From: Branchiostoma floridae
Lineage: Eukaryota > Chordata > Leptocardii > Amphioxiformes > Branchiostomatidae
Length of the DNA: 64,000 bases
Reading direction: 5' to 3'
Assembly: GCF_000003815.2 (NCBI RefSeq)
Contig: NC_049989.1
Span: 18,008,684-18,072,683, forward strand
The notes under the pieces: generated by a model
Told to the model about the DNA's origin: nothing
Database searches by the model: none
The model's input: only the letters and a program-made list of their open reading frames with translations
Shown here: one piece after another, positions 48,201-61,700 of the stretch
Position numbering within the stretch: position 1 is the first letter of the stretch
How the letters are laid out: every line of letters starts with the position of its first letter
Position numbers and translations under genes: made by a program

Positions 48201-49472
48201 CTATGGAGCAGCTCTATAGAAATGAATCGACTATGAGTATGAAAAAAGGAGCAACATGGAAAGGATTTATACACACTGATACTGATCTTTTCTAAGCCTT
48301 ACTGGTAGGGAAAAAATGTTGTGTTTCCAGTTGTCCAACTGACCATCTAGCAAAAACCTGCAGACCCTAGTCTTTTTTCCTCCTTTAACTTTAAGAAAGA
48401 TAAAATGTCTGATCTGGCATCTGAGAGATTTTCAAAACAAGCTGAGCATACTTACACAATTAATAGATTAGAATTGATGTAAGAATATTAATGTGATATC
48501 AATAGACTTGTCCAACGTATATGTGTATAACTATACAATATGAATGATGTTGAAAACTATTAGTGCCTGATGGATTTAAATTTTACTTTGCTAAAATATA
48601 CTTGTTGGATCCCTTCGGCTGATATCTAAAATGGCAAAAATGAAAAACAGACCCAACCCCTAATTTCTAAGGCCTAATATCAATACATGTATACAATACT
48701 AAACACACCTTTGTGAAGGCTACTTCTATTCTCACTCACTCTACTTAAAAAAATCCAACATAGCAAGACATCTACAGAATACCTGAATAGATACTAGCTG
48801 GGGAGTGGCGCAATGTATGAAGAGAAGATCTACTGGGACATGTCACATTGTCAGTCACAGTAACTGGAGAGTCTTCCTAAGTAGAAGAAGTATCCACTTG
48901 TTCTGGATGATCTAACAACTGGGGCAGCCAAGTAGGACATGTGGTTTTAGCTAATCTAAACACTGTGGCCATACGCACATTCTTCTAGAGCTTAGGGATT
49001 AGTCTGATAAACTATGATTTACCAAGATATACCAGATGGAGTCCACTCTACCAGATGGATTCCACTTTGTGGCAGATTTATTTTTATGTTTTCTACCGTG
49101 ACCTCATCAGTATGAAGTTCACCTCAACTAACCCTTGACCAATTAAATGAAATGAAATGTATGGGTCATTGGGGCACCATGACTCCATCCACTATTCTCC
49201 TCCACCTACTAGTATCCTCCAATGTGTCCTCCAACGCTCTTATGGCTTTGTATATACATATTTTTGTACTCAAACCAGTCCATTCTCTTATTATTTAGTT
49301 ATGACACTAGTACTACAAATGTGCATCTCTATTGTATGATTTATAACTGCACTACATAAAAATGTTTTAACCACAAACTTGAAACACTTATGTCAATGTA
49401 AAAATCATCTACTAAGTAAAGGGACCACCAAAAAGTTGTCACATAATCTGGCCAGGTGGTAGTACAGGTTCA
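45275..49472. other. Intergenic DNA, no genes seen
   Basis: AT-rich sequence with no exon-like frame on either strand. The stretch 46845-46920 (ctgctgcggtac... then 'cttgacctttgttttcc') belongs to a dispersed family also seen at 54236 and 61060. Otherwise nothing is recognisable. Confidence 0.5.
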
Positions 49473-49608
49473 GCCCTGGAGACTCTGTATATGGGACGTT
49501 TCTGCAGTCTACTAGTATCTTTTAAATGTCCACCAAGGTGTCAAAGGTGGACTATGCTGTGTAAAACATACAGAAGCAGAAAACACACATACAGAGTCTC
49601 CAGGGCTA
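49473..49608. repeat. Palindromic element
   Basis: 'agccctggagactctgtat' and 'atacagagtctccagggct' form perfect 19-bp inverted ends. It is embedded beside a 'gggaccaccaaaaag' repeat also present at 301 and 10854. Confidence 0.75.
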
Positions 49609-50089
49609 GTCCAGGTTGTATGTGCAATAAAACCTTTATAAGTGACAAAACAAATATCATCAATCAAGAACTCATGTATACAACTTATGATTTCACTGAC
49701 GTAGTCATGTTATTGAGAAACCTATGACGAAATGACATGTACTTCCGTTCCCGTTCAAGTTATAAAATTTACCGCGCTTTTCCACCTTCATATCTCAAAG
49801 TCCGTCGTCAAGAAATGTTTATTCCACACAAAAATACATAATACACTGACCTGTCGTGATAGTTCAGCGAGATCTACACATCCCTTGTTTGAGGAAAAAA
49901 AGTTCCAGCACGCCAAAAAAACTAAAACTAGAAAGGCCGACATTTGCTTGAGAGCAAATACAGCATATTTCAGCCATCTCCCTCCCCATGCAACAGTAGA
50001 CAGTTCTAAAATCACCCATGTGTGAAAACGGAACACTTCTGCTTAGAAAAATCACTTTTACTAAGCACAGTTTAGTCCAAAAAGGAATC

Positions 50090-50640
50090 TTAAAAAAATA
50101 CCCCGTGCAAGAATGGACTCTTTCAGTGCACCCCATTGGAGTTTTCACAATAGACCAGTCTAGAAATGCTCCCGCTGAAAACATGGCCTTTGAATCAGAA
50201 ACCCAGTTCAAAATTAGACTCAGCAAAAGAGTCCCCCCGTGCATGAAAAGGTAAAATAGACCAGTCTAAAAACACTTCAATCTGCTAAAAATAAAATTTT
50301 GAATCATCACCCATCCATCCTGAATTTGAAAAAATCCCCCTCCGTCCAAGAATGGACACTTCCTGTGATACCCCTATGTAAAATGGACCAGTGCAAAAAT
50401 ACATCCTCTAAAATAGGACTTTGACATAGTCATGGAAGTCCAAAAATTATTCCTTTTGTAAAAATGCCCCCCTCCATGCAAGAATGGACTATTCCATCAT
50501 ATCCCATGTAAAATTGCAAAATAGACCAGTCCAAAAATACTCCCACTAAAAGACTTTACATAATTATTGGTCCAAATATGAATTTAAAAATAAAAATTAA
50601 CCCCTCCGTGCAGGAATGGACTCTTCCAGATATATACAGG
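50090..50640. repeat. Degenerate tandem array, about five units of 111-133 bp
   Basis: The motif 'cgtgcaagaatggactc' and variants recur at about 50104, 50231, 50341, 50473 and 50606, each followed by 'aaaatagaccagtc.aaaaat' blocks. Frames inside are not conserved, so it is non-coding. Confidence 0.65.
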
Positions 50641-50729
50641 CTCGCTGATTGGCTGCCGTAACCTACTCAGAATATTAAATCAGCCTACACGAATGGTTGC
50701 CAAATAGGTCTTGTATAGACATGTACACG

Positions 50730-51470
50730 TGCAGATTGCAGGTGGAGGGTCAACGACCTTGAGGTCATTGACCTCTCTGGCCATTTGAAAATGACCACAA
50801 AATCCCAAAATATATCATTTTGAAGTGGTTTATGCCAAAAATTATACATAGGTCATTTGGATAAATATCAAGAGCACCCCTTTACCAAATTTCAGGTCAT
50901 TTGGTTGTGAAACGGGGGTACAGGAGCCAAAAATGTCCTATTTTTGACAAAAAATGGCCAAAAAATCGCAAAATTAAGCATTTTGTTGTACTGTATGCCC
51001 AAATTGTTGTTGAATCCATGTGCGCATATGTAAAGGGCACTCCTATACAAAAATTTAGGTCATTTGGTTGTGAAACGAGGGTACAGGAGCCAAAAATGTC
51101 CTTTTTTGTAAAAAAAATGACCAAAAGTCACAAAATTAAGCAATTTCTTGTACCATATTCCAAAACTGTTATTGAATCTATGTGGGCATATTATTAAAGC
51201 ATCTCTTTACCAAATTTTAGGTCATTCGACTGTAATACCAGGGTACAGGGAGCCAAAATATACATAAAAATTGCCAAAAACCTCAATAAAATCATTTTAA
51301 AGGCAGATATGAAAAAAATGAAAAAAACGTCTAAGGGTATTAGCCCACTCTACCTTTGTGCGAAATTTCAGGTCATTCGGTCCAGGAACGACAGAGATAA
51401 CGTGTTCCGAAGATTTGACAGGAGAAAGAAGAAAGAAGAAACATTACGAATACAATATATTTCACCATAC
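50730..51470. repeat. Degenerate tandem repeat, unit about 160 bp
   Basis: 'aggtcatttggttgtgaaac' occurs near 50893 and 51057, and weaker copies ('aggtcattcgactgtaa', 'aggtcattcggtccagga') near 51219 and 51369. Each is followed by 'gggtacaggagccaaaaatg'-like text. No conserved open frame. Confidence 0.65.
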
Positions 51471-51783
51471 CTATGGTATGGCTGAAATATAACTACAAAA
51501 CACTTTTCCCTTCCCCAAAAAACAGAACGTGCCTCGCGGCAGATCCTCTGGATGACCTCAAATTGAACCCCTCGGAATATGCCATTTAGAGGTATAACTC
51601 TTATTTTAGCAAATTATTAAAACTTCTAGAACAGATGTATCATCCAAAATAATACATTTTTGGCACTAAACCTATACTCTTAATTGTTATTGAATGTATA
51701 ATAGTATTAATGTACTTACTTTGATGAATCAAACAGTTCAAAAATGTTTTTATGACACAACTTTCCTCCCCTTAAATTGTAAT

Positions 51784-51893
51784 CAACCAACCCACATCTC
51801 GCGTGTCTTTGGAACGAGATCTGAACGAGACTTCCGAAAGAATTCAAGATGGACGACGCCTAGACAATGTTTTTTCATTTTGACGAAAAATAG
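51784..51893 (+). other. RNF20: Candidate non-coding first exon of RNF20
   Basis: The RNF20 start codon lies in an exon that begins at 52706 after an acceptor, so a 5' exon is needed upstream. This block ends in a good donor (AAATAG|gtaagt), contains ETS-like 'cttccg', and holds a four-codon upstream ORF (ATG...TAG). Position and donor fit; nothing proves transcription. Confidence 0.3.
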
Positions 51894-52730
51894 GTAAGTA
51901 TTGCCCGAAAGGGGCCAGGTAAAGAAATCAAAAACACGTGATAGTTTCAAGTACCTACCTATGGTATGTCTGAAAGTCACAAATGTAGGATTGGAAGGAA
52001 TATGCTCTGTATACGAGGGATCAAACAAAAGGGGAGGGGGGCGAATATCTTCCCATCCTATATTTTTTTGACAATCAAATTCTGCCCCACTACTGTAGTG
52101 TTAGTGATACGTATGCCAGAGTTTTATTACCAATTTGTCTTTATAGTACTCATTATAGCGAATAAACTGTACAGAAAAGACCCGAACTCTTTCGTACGAA
52201 GTCTGCCTGTTCAAATAATGCATACCTACCATTCTGACAGATGACTTGTGACAAGGGAAAAAGTAAAGTCTATGTTTTGCTGAGTTATACGGAACAAATT
52301 TGAATAGTCAGAATACTAGTATTAAAGCGTCATCCATTGGTATTTCAAGCATAGTAAAGGGGAAGGGATGGCCACCTTATGTGTAGTTGCCAGTCGACGC
52401 TACAAGGTAAAAGTGTCACGATACACAGTATTAGCTGTGTCAAGTGTCAAAAGAGCAACAGGAAATGTAGGTGATATATCAAAGGTGAAGTCCCAGAAAA
52501 AGAAAATGGTCCTTGTTTCGACCATTGTTTCAATTCGCTTAGCAATGTCCACACGGGTTTTGTTTTCATCTTCCGGGCCTTTACCTTTGACATTTTACCT
52601 ACAATTCCTGTCACCGCACATGCGTCCTGATCTCTGTGAAATGGCTAATTACATATCATTGTATTCCATTATTAACTGACTCGCACCTTACTTCTTGTTT
52701 TTCAGTTAGGACGTGTAACCACAGGACAAG

Positions 52731-55700
52731 ATGGCCACCAAGCGGTCGCTCAATGAATCTCCCAGCACGTCGGCGGGCGCGCCACCTGCCAAGAAGTCCA
52801 TCACGATCCCGTCTATCGTGTTTGAGCCCGTGCGACTGGACAAGATGTCCTCACAGGTGTTCTACTCATTCGCAACGTTTTGATTATACTTTTGTCAAGA
52901 AGGCTATGTCTTGAGTGTCTTTTGTCTGCCTGCCTATGCTTCTGTTGCAACCATAACTCAAGGAAATGTGGATGGATCCTTATGATATTTTGTAGGCTGG
53001 TAGGGGTCTGGTAAACAAAGGTCAAGTTCAACAATGCGTCTCATACTTCTCTAGTTCTGGTAGTTCTCTACAGTGCAGCAGCAGAAGGTCCGGTTTAGAT
53101 ATCTCTGATGTTCAGGACATGCTTTGGTCATGATTTTTTGAATGGTAAAATTCTTAGGACTTATCCCTATATACAAAATGTACAAATTTTGAACCTAAAT
53201 CTGAATTTGGAAGATGCACTGGTGTGTTATACCTATGGCAGTTGACTGATTTTTCAAAATAAACAAACAAACAACTTTAAACCATGATTTTGTGTCCCCT
53301 TCCGACACTACAGGAGGAACTGGACCTGAAAGTGCTGCAGTTCCAGAACAGAAAGCTAGCAGAACGTTTGGAGCAGCGCAAGGCGATCGAAGATGAGCTC
53401 AGGGAGAGGATTGAGCGGCTAGAGAAGCGGCAGCTCGCTGACGAGGGTGCGCTCGGACTGGTCAACAGATACTGGACACTGGTCAGTAACAGAAACAACT
53501 GTTGATGTCAATACGGTTAGGCCTAGGAAAAAAATGTTGTGTTTCCTGTTTCCCGACCAACCTTAGAAAAACCTACTTACCCTAGACTTTGTTGAGTGGT
53601 TGGACATAGTTTTCATAGTTTTCTTTTTTCCTGTCAGTTGGATGAGGACTTGAGAGTGATGTTGCAGAGGTTCGACCACACTGGAAACAAGGAAAAACCT
53701 GGGACTGAAGAGGAGGGACAGGCAGACAGCAAAGATACTTCCACTGGTATGGAGTTTGTAGTCTGTATTAGAACATTGATATCAATTATACATGTTGCAC
53801 TCATTTACTCAATCTGGCTATTTCACTGTGTGGACAAAATTCTGTGGATCTGTGAACAAGGGTTCGACCACAGCTTTTATATGTGGTAAGGGATAACATA
53901 TACATGTACATTCGTAATTTTGGATGGTGACATAAAGTCGGCGGCCCCGTACATGTTTATTAACTCCTTAAAGTCAAAATTGTATCTGAGATGATTTTTA
54001 TCCATATTCTGAAATTGTAGTACACTATATATAGTATATATGAAAGAATTCTATCTCAACAATATACTAATAATACTAGCAATACACATGTAGGTACTTA
54101 AAAAAGCCTCTCTGGCTATGTTTTGCTCTCTGTTAACGCCAAAATTGCATGTGATATAAAATTTGTCCCTAATTTCTAATTATGGTATGAATTTTATCTT
54201 AACAAGATCATAGCACGTCCAAGTCAAAAAATACAAAAATGTTCTGCTGCAGTACCAAGGTCACATACTAGGGGGCCCAAAATCGACCCTGACCTTCGTC
54301 TTCACAACATCTACTCACATACCAAATATCATTGTAATCCATCAAGAGGTTCTTAAGTTATGTTGAAACACAAATAGACACACAGACACACACAATTTCT
54401 CCATTTTCATGGAGATAAAAATGTTGCTTTCTGGTCATACAGAACCACTGCAGGAAGGTGACCAGCTGACCAATGAGGCGGAAGCCAAGCCCCAGCTGGC
54501 TGCCGGACCCATCGACATGGAGGAACAGCCCACATCCAGCTCCTCCCGAGACCTCAGTACGCCCTCCCCCGCGCCGTCCAGCGAGGGCACTGGGATCTTC
54601 TTATCTCAGCTCACAGGTGGGGGAGGATGCTTTGTTGCTGTTGCTGTGGTTCTCCTTGTAGTGCCTAGTGGTGATTTTGGATGATACATCTGTTCTAGAA
54701 ATTTTAATATTTTTCTAAAACAAAGTTATTAAAAAAACAAAGAGATCTCAGTACGCCATCCCCCGCACCGTCCAGCGAGGGGACGGGTATCTTCCTGTCT
54801 CAGCTCACAGGTGAGCCAGGATGCTTTGTTGTTTTTCACTATTGAAAGCCAGGGCTCGAAATTGATTTTTGGGATTAGGTGCACTGGTGCACCCAGCTTA
54901 AAAAATTGGGTGCACCAAAAAGTTTTGGGTGCACCACTTAAATTTAAGTAATAACCTAATAATATAACTTAGTTACAAGCTATCAAATTCTGAAACAAGT
55001 ACCATGACAGACATTTCATTATCTTTATAACACTTAGATGTCAAGAATATGATGTATACTTGTATACTTTGATAAACCTAAGAAAAATTTACCCTGTGCA
55101 CCCACAGAAAATAATTGGTGCACAGCTCCAATTTTGGGTGCACCTGGGTGCACATGCACCCAGTATTTGGAGCCCCAAAAGCTCATTATGTTATCATTAA
55201 GACCAGGGCTGTCTTCACCTCAAACGTTTTTTCTACCCCACTCAATGTTTGGTAGCCCATGTTGTTGATTTTCCTGGTAAGATATCATTTTAAGCGTATG
55301 AAAGTACATTTTCAACAGTTTCATGTCATTTTTGGGACGGAAGAGGTCTTTTTTTCTGTCCCAACAAGCAAATTTCCATCCTGGAACAGAAGGACAGTTC
55401 TGGGAGACAGCCCTGGTTCAGACCCCTGTAGTAACTAGTAGCACATAGGTCAGCAAGTTACCTTGCTGTTTCAGTAGCAGGGTATATTTTTACAGTGAGG
55501 GGTTGCTACATGGGATCCCATTTTTTGTGCCTTTCAGAGGACAGGTGCATTCGTCGTATCGTCGTCGTATCTATTTTTGATTATACTGCTGCTGGGATCC
55601 CTGTCACAGGGGTAGGCAGCAGGTGCTTCCATGCGGCTGATCCGTCCAGTGAGTCCAACTCTGGGCTTCAACTTCATGGTTTGCCTCGATGGCCGGACCC

Positions 55701-58700
55701 TACCTTCCGCACCCGCAAGTTAGCCAAGCCCACGACACTACCGGCTTAATTTCCTTTTTTGGGTTGCCTACAGGTACTGGAGATGATGAGGAGCTGGAGC
55801 AGCACCTGAAAGAGAAGGTGCAGTTCTCCCTGGATGCTGTGGCTAAAGTGGTGAAGGCCTTTGACAGGGTCCAAGGAGAGAAGAACAAACTGGCACAGGC
55901 CATTCATGGCGGAGGTAAGAATCCCAGAATATCCCAATATATCCCAATATATCTCATTTCCTGTCTTGAATTTCATGATTTGCACATGCCTGTTGCCTTT
56001 AGACCTTGTGGGAGAAATGTATTAGACACAATCAGCTGGAAATTTACAACATTGAATAAAAGAAGAAATTTTTAGAAACTATCAAAATATTTCATGGAGG
56101 AGTGAGCTCTTCAATTTCTTCTCCTTGCGAGTTATGTATTATATATTTCTAATGTAAACCATTGTTTGGAATGTATTACCATGTTGACGTGATTGACCAC
56201 ATACAGAGCATGCTTTGTGAAGCTAGCTAGTAATTACATATCTTTACAGTCATTGGAAAAATGTTGATTTATTTTTCTGAGTAGAAGGTGCCCCCAGTCT
56301 GGAGGATGAGCTGAAAGAGGAGAACAAGCGCCTCATGGCAGAGAACCAGGAAGTGCAGTCTCTGGTGGCTACCCTGCAAGCCAAGCACCATGCAACAACT
56401 CTCAAGGTAGAAATATATCCTATCACCTACTGTGAATCTATTAGTAGTAGTATTGGATGCTATGTCAGGTCCAGATATGTTTCAGGTCCAGAGGATCAGG
56501 TCCCGGTCTGGACCTGGACCAGTTTGTCTTGAAAACTTGTAAATGGGCAATGGTCCTAATTCACTACAAAGGTGTCTATTTGGTGGAGTATCCAACTCCC
56601 ACTGGCATTTTAAAATCCTGTCTCTATGTAACCTTGTCTTCAGCTCTGTAAGCTTGACTGCAGAAACTTTGTACAAATAACTATACTAACTATATTCTAC
56701 ACTATTTTACTCTTGTTATTTTCTTGACTGTTAATCGACAAAACAGTTAAACCCCTGCTAATGTAATCTGATAATTTTCTAATCGGTCCAATGTCTGGTC
56801 TACTGTCTTTTTTTTTTCATGTCCCTTTTCTATCAGTACAGCTTACCGGTATCAACCCCTAGTTGTGAATAAGGAACTTGATATACCAACCTGTTGACAC
56901 TACTCATGGATTCTTGTCATCCACAGTTCACTGACCTCCAGGACAAGCTGGGTGCGTCGGAGATCAAGATTCCGGAATTGAAGAACACGATTGAGGACCT
57001 TCAGTACGACAAGGACAAGCTGCGCCAGAAGTGCGAGAAGCTGGGATTCCACCTGGCCGAGCTGGTGGAGAAGATGAAGTCAGGAGCGTTCCATTCCGTC
57101 ACATCTTCGGGGGCCAAGGAGCTGCCCAAGGGACAGGTAGGAGTGGAGCATCTTTAACCCTAGAAGTGTCAAGGCGGGTAAGATAGGACTTAAGATTGAA
57201 ATAAGTCTGCAAAAACTTGCTGTTGTGTGGGACAGAGGTCTAATACACATATTGAACATGGTTCTGATTCACAGCTTGGTATGGTTCCAGTACACATGCA
57301 AAATTCCAATTTGACACTTCGAGGGTTAAAGGACAAGATTGGTACATGAGTGGAGAGTCTTTAACTCTAGAAGTGTCAAGGCGGGTTAGATGATACTTAG
57401 GATTGAAATAAGTCTGCAAAAACTTGCTGTTGTGTGGGACACTATGACAGAGGTGTAATACACATATTTAGTATGGTTTCAATTCACAGCCTTTATGTGC
57501 TTCCAATACACATGCAAATTTCCAATTTGGCACTTCGAGGGTTAAAGGACAAGATTGGTACATGAGTGGAGAGTCTTTAACCCTAGAAGTGTCAAGGTTG
57601 TTTAGATAAGGCTTAAGATTGAAATAAGTCTGCAAAAACTTGCTGTTGTGTGGGAGACTATGACAGAGGTGTAATACACATATTTAGTATGGTACCAATA
57701 CACAGTCTTGATATGGTTCCAATACACATGCAAATGTGCAGTTTGACACTTCTACTAAGTTCTAGGGTTAAAGGATCAGATTGGTACATCAAGTGCCAGG
57801 GTAGTGGAAGGTTAAACCTTTTGAATCAGATCAGTTGGGTTGTCAGGAGTGCAGTATGTGTGTTTTACAGTGTCTGCTAAATGTATGAGATATGAGCACA
57901 ATGTGTATACTTTTCATTGCTCCATATCATTATAGTATAATTTATACAGTTTCGTGATGAGTCAGTTATCTTACATTGTCGCCATTCCTCTTGTTTGTTC
58001 TGTCCTGTTTCCTTTTCCCTCTGAAGATTAGGCCATGTTGATTCGTTTATATGGATGACATCCTCGGGAAACTCAAAAACTTATAGGAGCATGTGAAACA
58101 AATTGCAAAAAAAGTTGCTTTCATAATGAAATATAAGTAGTCAGGAAGGGTGCACGTGAACAAATGACTAAACACACAAAGCATGGCTTACATAACAATA
58201 TATTCATTTTTGTTCTTGAACATCTCTTTTGGATTTGGGCATTGTACGACATAAGTATCTGTTATCCAAGTTTTTCTGCAACTTATTTCACACATTTTCT
58301 CAATTTACAGTATAGTCTAAAATCTTATTTTCAACTCAGACAAAATTTATGCAAGCATGGATGTCATCCATATAATATATCAAATCAACATGGCCTAAGT
58401 ATATAGAAGAATGAAAGCTATGCCCTCCCTTAATGCCATTTTCCATTTGAATGTTGCCCATCATCATATTAATTTAATACTTATTCCAATTCATTTGCAT
58501 TTGTAGATTTGTTAACTACTTTAGTCTGTATTCCATTTCATATGTGGGGGGAAATGTGTGATAAAAAAAGGGACTGTAGTCTATCATTGTGTTGTTATAA
58601 TTGTGATTAACAAATAACTGTAAAAGCATTCATAGATCTGTGTGTTCCTTTGTGTTCCATTTCATATATCACCATGTCCAAACAACCTCTTTGAAACTCA

Positions 58701-61700
58701 GATTCAAATCAATGTGACACAATTTTTAATATGAAACAACCTTTGAAAAAAAGCTGGTATCTTCCTTTGTAGAATTAAAATTGGTGGGTTTGCCTTGCCA
58801 AATTTCAGACCAGTCACCTCGTAGTGCCTTGTGGCAAGCCCTTTCCCTTTTACGTACTTGAGGCACCATCTCAAACACGGGACCTCCATTTCACATCACT
58901 TCTGAAAGATGGGTGCAGCCCCAACTGAATGCCCTCCCCATGATTGAACCAGGATCTCCTGGAACCATGAGCTCAACTGTTAGGCTGTTACCAGTTGTGC
59001 TACAAGTACAGGAACATCCTTTAGATAAACTTACTGGTCCCATGGGGGACAGAGGCGTTTGGAAGGAGAGAGTGGACCTGGTCCGGGCAAGTAGCCCGCG
59101 ACGATGATGATGACTGGTCCCTAGCTTGACTGGGGGTTAACTAAGCTGATTCAAATCTGAGGTTTGAAGAGGTTGATTGGACAAGGTGGATAGAGAGAAA
59201 GAGAGAGAGAGAAAGAGTGGCTGGTAAAAAAAAAGGACCTTGACCCATTTTCCTCTTGGTCTGTAGTTTGAGATGATGAAGGCGGACCTTGGTGGACAGG
59301 GAAGCCTGGACAACAACCCTCTGGTGACTATTACCTGACGTTACAGCATCCCAAAATATCCTCCGCTACGCTCCTCTTACTCTTGCTGTTCCTTAAGCTA
59401 AACAGTAGATTTAGGAGAGTTGACAATACGTAACAGTAAAATTCAGGAAGGCTGGAAGTAATGGTAAATTTGAAAGAGCTGGCAACAATAACAAGTAAAT
59501 TCTTGAAGGCTTGCAATGCTTAATGGCTGACAGCTGTGTATGGGCTGTACCACTCTACTTTCAGGAAGGGGGTGTTGACATGTAAGGCTGCACTACCTGA
59601 AAATACTTTTAAGGGGCCATGTTTCTTTAGGACCTCAGATCAGCTGCTTATCCACTATCTTTTCTTCCAGTTACATATAACTACTTTAATAAAAAAAAAA
59701 TGTTTTATCTTATCAAGACATAAGAATGAGCTTATCCACGTATGTGGCCGAAAAGCCGTGTTCACTGCAAAATTTCACAGGGTGCACTGCGCTACCTAGG
59801 TTTAAAATTAAATTGTGGCAAGCAAAATGTGTTTGTATTTGCAAGTATACAAGTCTGTATTTCAAGCCCTGCAGTGCAACAAAGTTTAAGTCCACACAAT
59901 CCACCAAAAGAAACTTGAGTTATAGGTGCAAACACAGCCATAAACAATACGGCAGTTGGAGTTGAACCTCCGTCCTGGAGGTAACAAAGTTGGACTGGAT
60001 ATACTGGGGTGCTGTAAAGTCCTGTGTGAACAAGAATGACTCCTGGTAGGGGTCTGAAAACTTGTAGCCATCCCAATTTTGTACAACATTATTTTTTTAT
60101 GTGTGTCTCCAGATGTTTAAGTGATACCTAGAGATAATCTCCAAGCAGATCCTAAGGGAGCATAAGATAGTATCAAAGGCTGCTAGAAGGAGTGAAGCCA
60201 GCCTAGGAGTGTGTTTGGCTACCGGAGTGGCTGATGACTCCCTTTGGCCAGCTGTACTCCTTAGCCAGCTTTGATACTATCTTAAGATAATATCAAAGGC
60301 TGCCAGAGGAGTGAAGTTGGCCTAGGAGTGTGTTTGGCTATAGCTACCAGAGTGGCTGATGACTCTTTTTGACCAGCTATACTCCTTAGCCAGCTTTGAT
60401 ACTATCTTATGCCACTGGTAAATCTGCCTGGATATTAAGCTAGAGACTGAAGTGTGATGTTTGTTTGTTTGTTTGTGTGTGTGTCCTAGTTGGAGATGTT
60501 GAAGGCAGATTTGGATGAACAGAGAGAGCTGGCCAACAACCGGCTGGCTGAGCTGGAGAAGTTGCAGCATGAACATCAGGTCCTGATGAAGGAGACGGAG
60601 AAACTCAAGATGGATGTGAGTTTTGCGTTGTTAAGTTGTTTATTTCTGGAAATAGTTTCATCAGGTTGGTAGTATATAGGATATAGGAGAATTCTTTCAC
60701 ACAACCAGCAGGTACTTACATTTCTTACGTTTCGACGTCTCTCAGACACCTTTGTCAGAGCTTCTATCTGGAGTTCTGTTTGGGATTGTTTTCTCACAGC
60801 GAAAGCATCACCTATATCGGCTACATACTGACAAGGGTGTCTTAGAGACATTGAAATCTAGGTACCTGCTGGTTGTGCAAAAATAATTCTCCTATATCCT
60901 AAGAAGTAAGTTGTTTATTATTGCTTCTTTTCTTAATACAAAACAAGCTGCTGGGGGTCTCAAACCTACACCACTTCTTCTTTACATCAAAGTCCATATG
61001 CCATACAAAAATCAAGACCATACCTTGTCCTTGATAAAAGATGCAAAAACATGAAGTTCTGTTGGTTGATGCAGTACCAAGGTTACACACCAGAGGGCTA
61101 AAAATCAAACTTCTTCTCAAGACCTACATGTACGCACATACCAAATATCATTGTAATCCATCCGACAATTATCTGGAAACACACGAAAACACACAGACAC
61201 ACAAAAAATTAACAAAACAAAACAAAACGAGACTAGCATATGGTTCATTGGTTGTGATATTTTGTGGTCTGTTTCTTTGTCTGTGTTTGCAGTTATATAT
61301 CAACTTGATATACAACTGAAAACACACAGACAAACAGACAGACCAGGAACAATGGTCTGAATTTGATCTTCTATGTGCTCGCTGATCTTGCTTCACAGCT
61401 GAAGAATCTGCCAGACAGCGTGATAAACGAGACTTCGGAGTACAAGTCCCTGCAGTCACAGAATAGAATAAAACATAACAAGAGTTAACATGTGATTGAT
61501 ATATATCTGCAAACACACAGACAAACAGATATACCAGATTTACAGTATATAACGTGCCCTCTGACCTCACCCGTGATTTTAGACTGTATTCGTATGTAAG
61601 TCTAATCTGTACTTGAGTGGTTGTTATTGTATCTGTTTATGTATTTGTATATACTGTGTGTATTTTTATTTGTATGAACCCTGGAAGATTAGCTCAATCT

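Noticed and set aside
58937-59015. tRNA gene on the minus strand
   Set aside because: Same reason: the tail is shared with 62221-62420, as expected for a SINE family.
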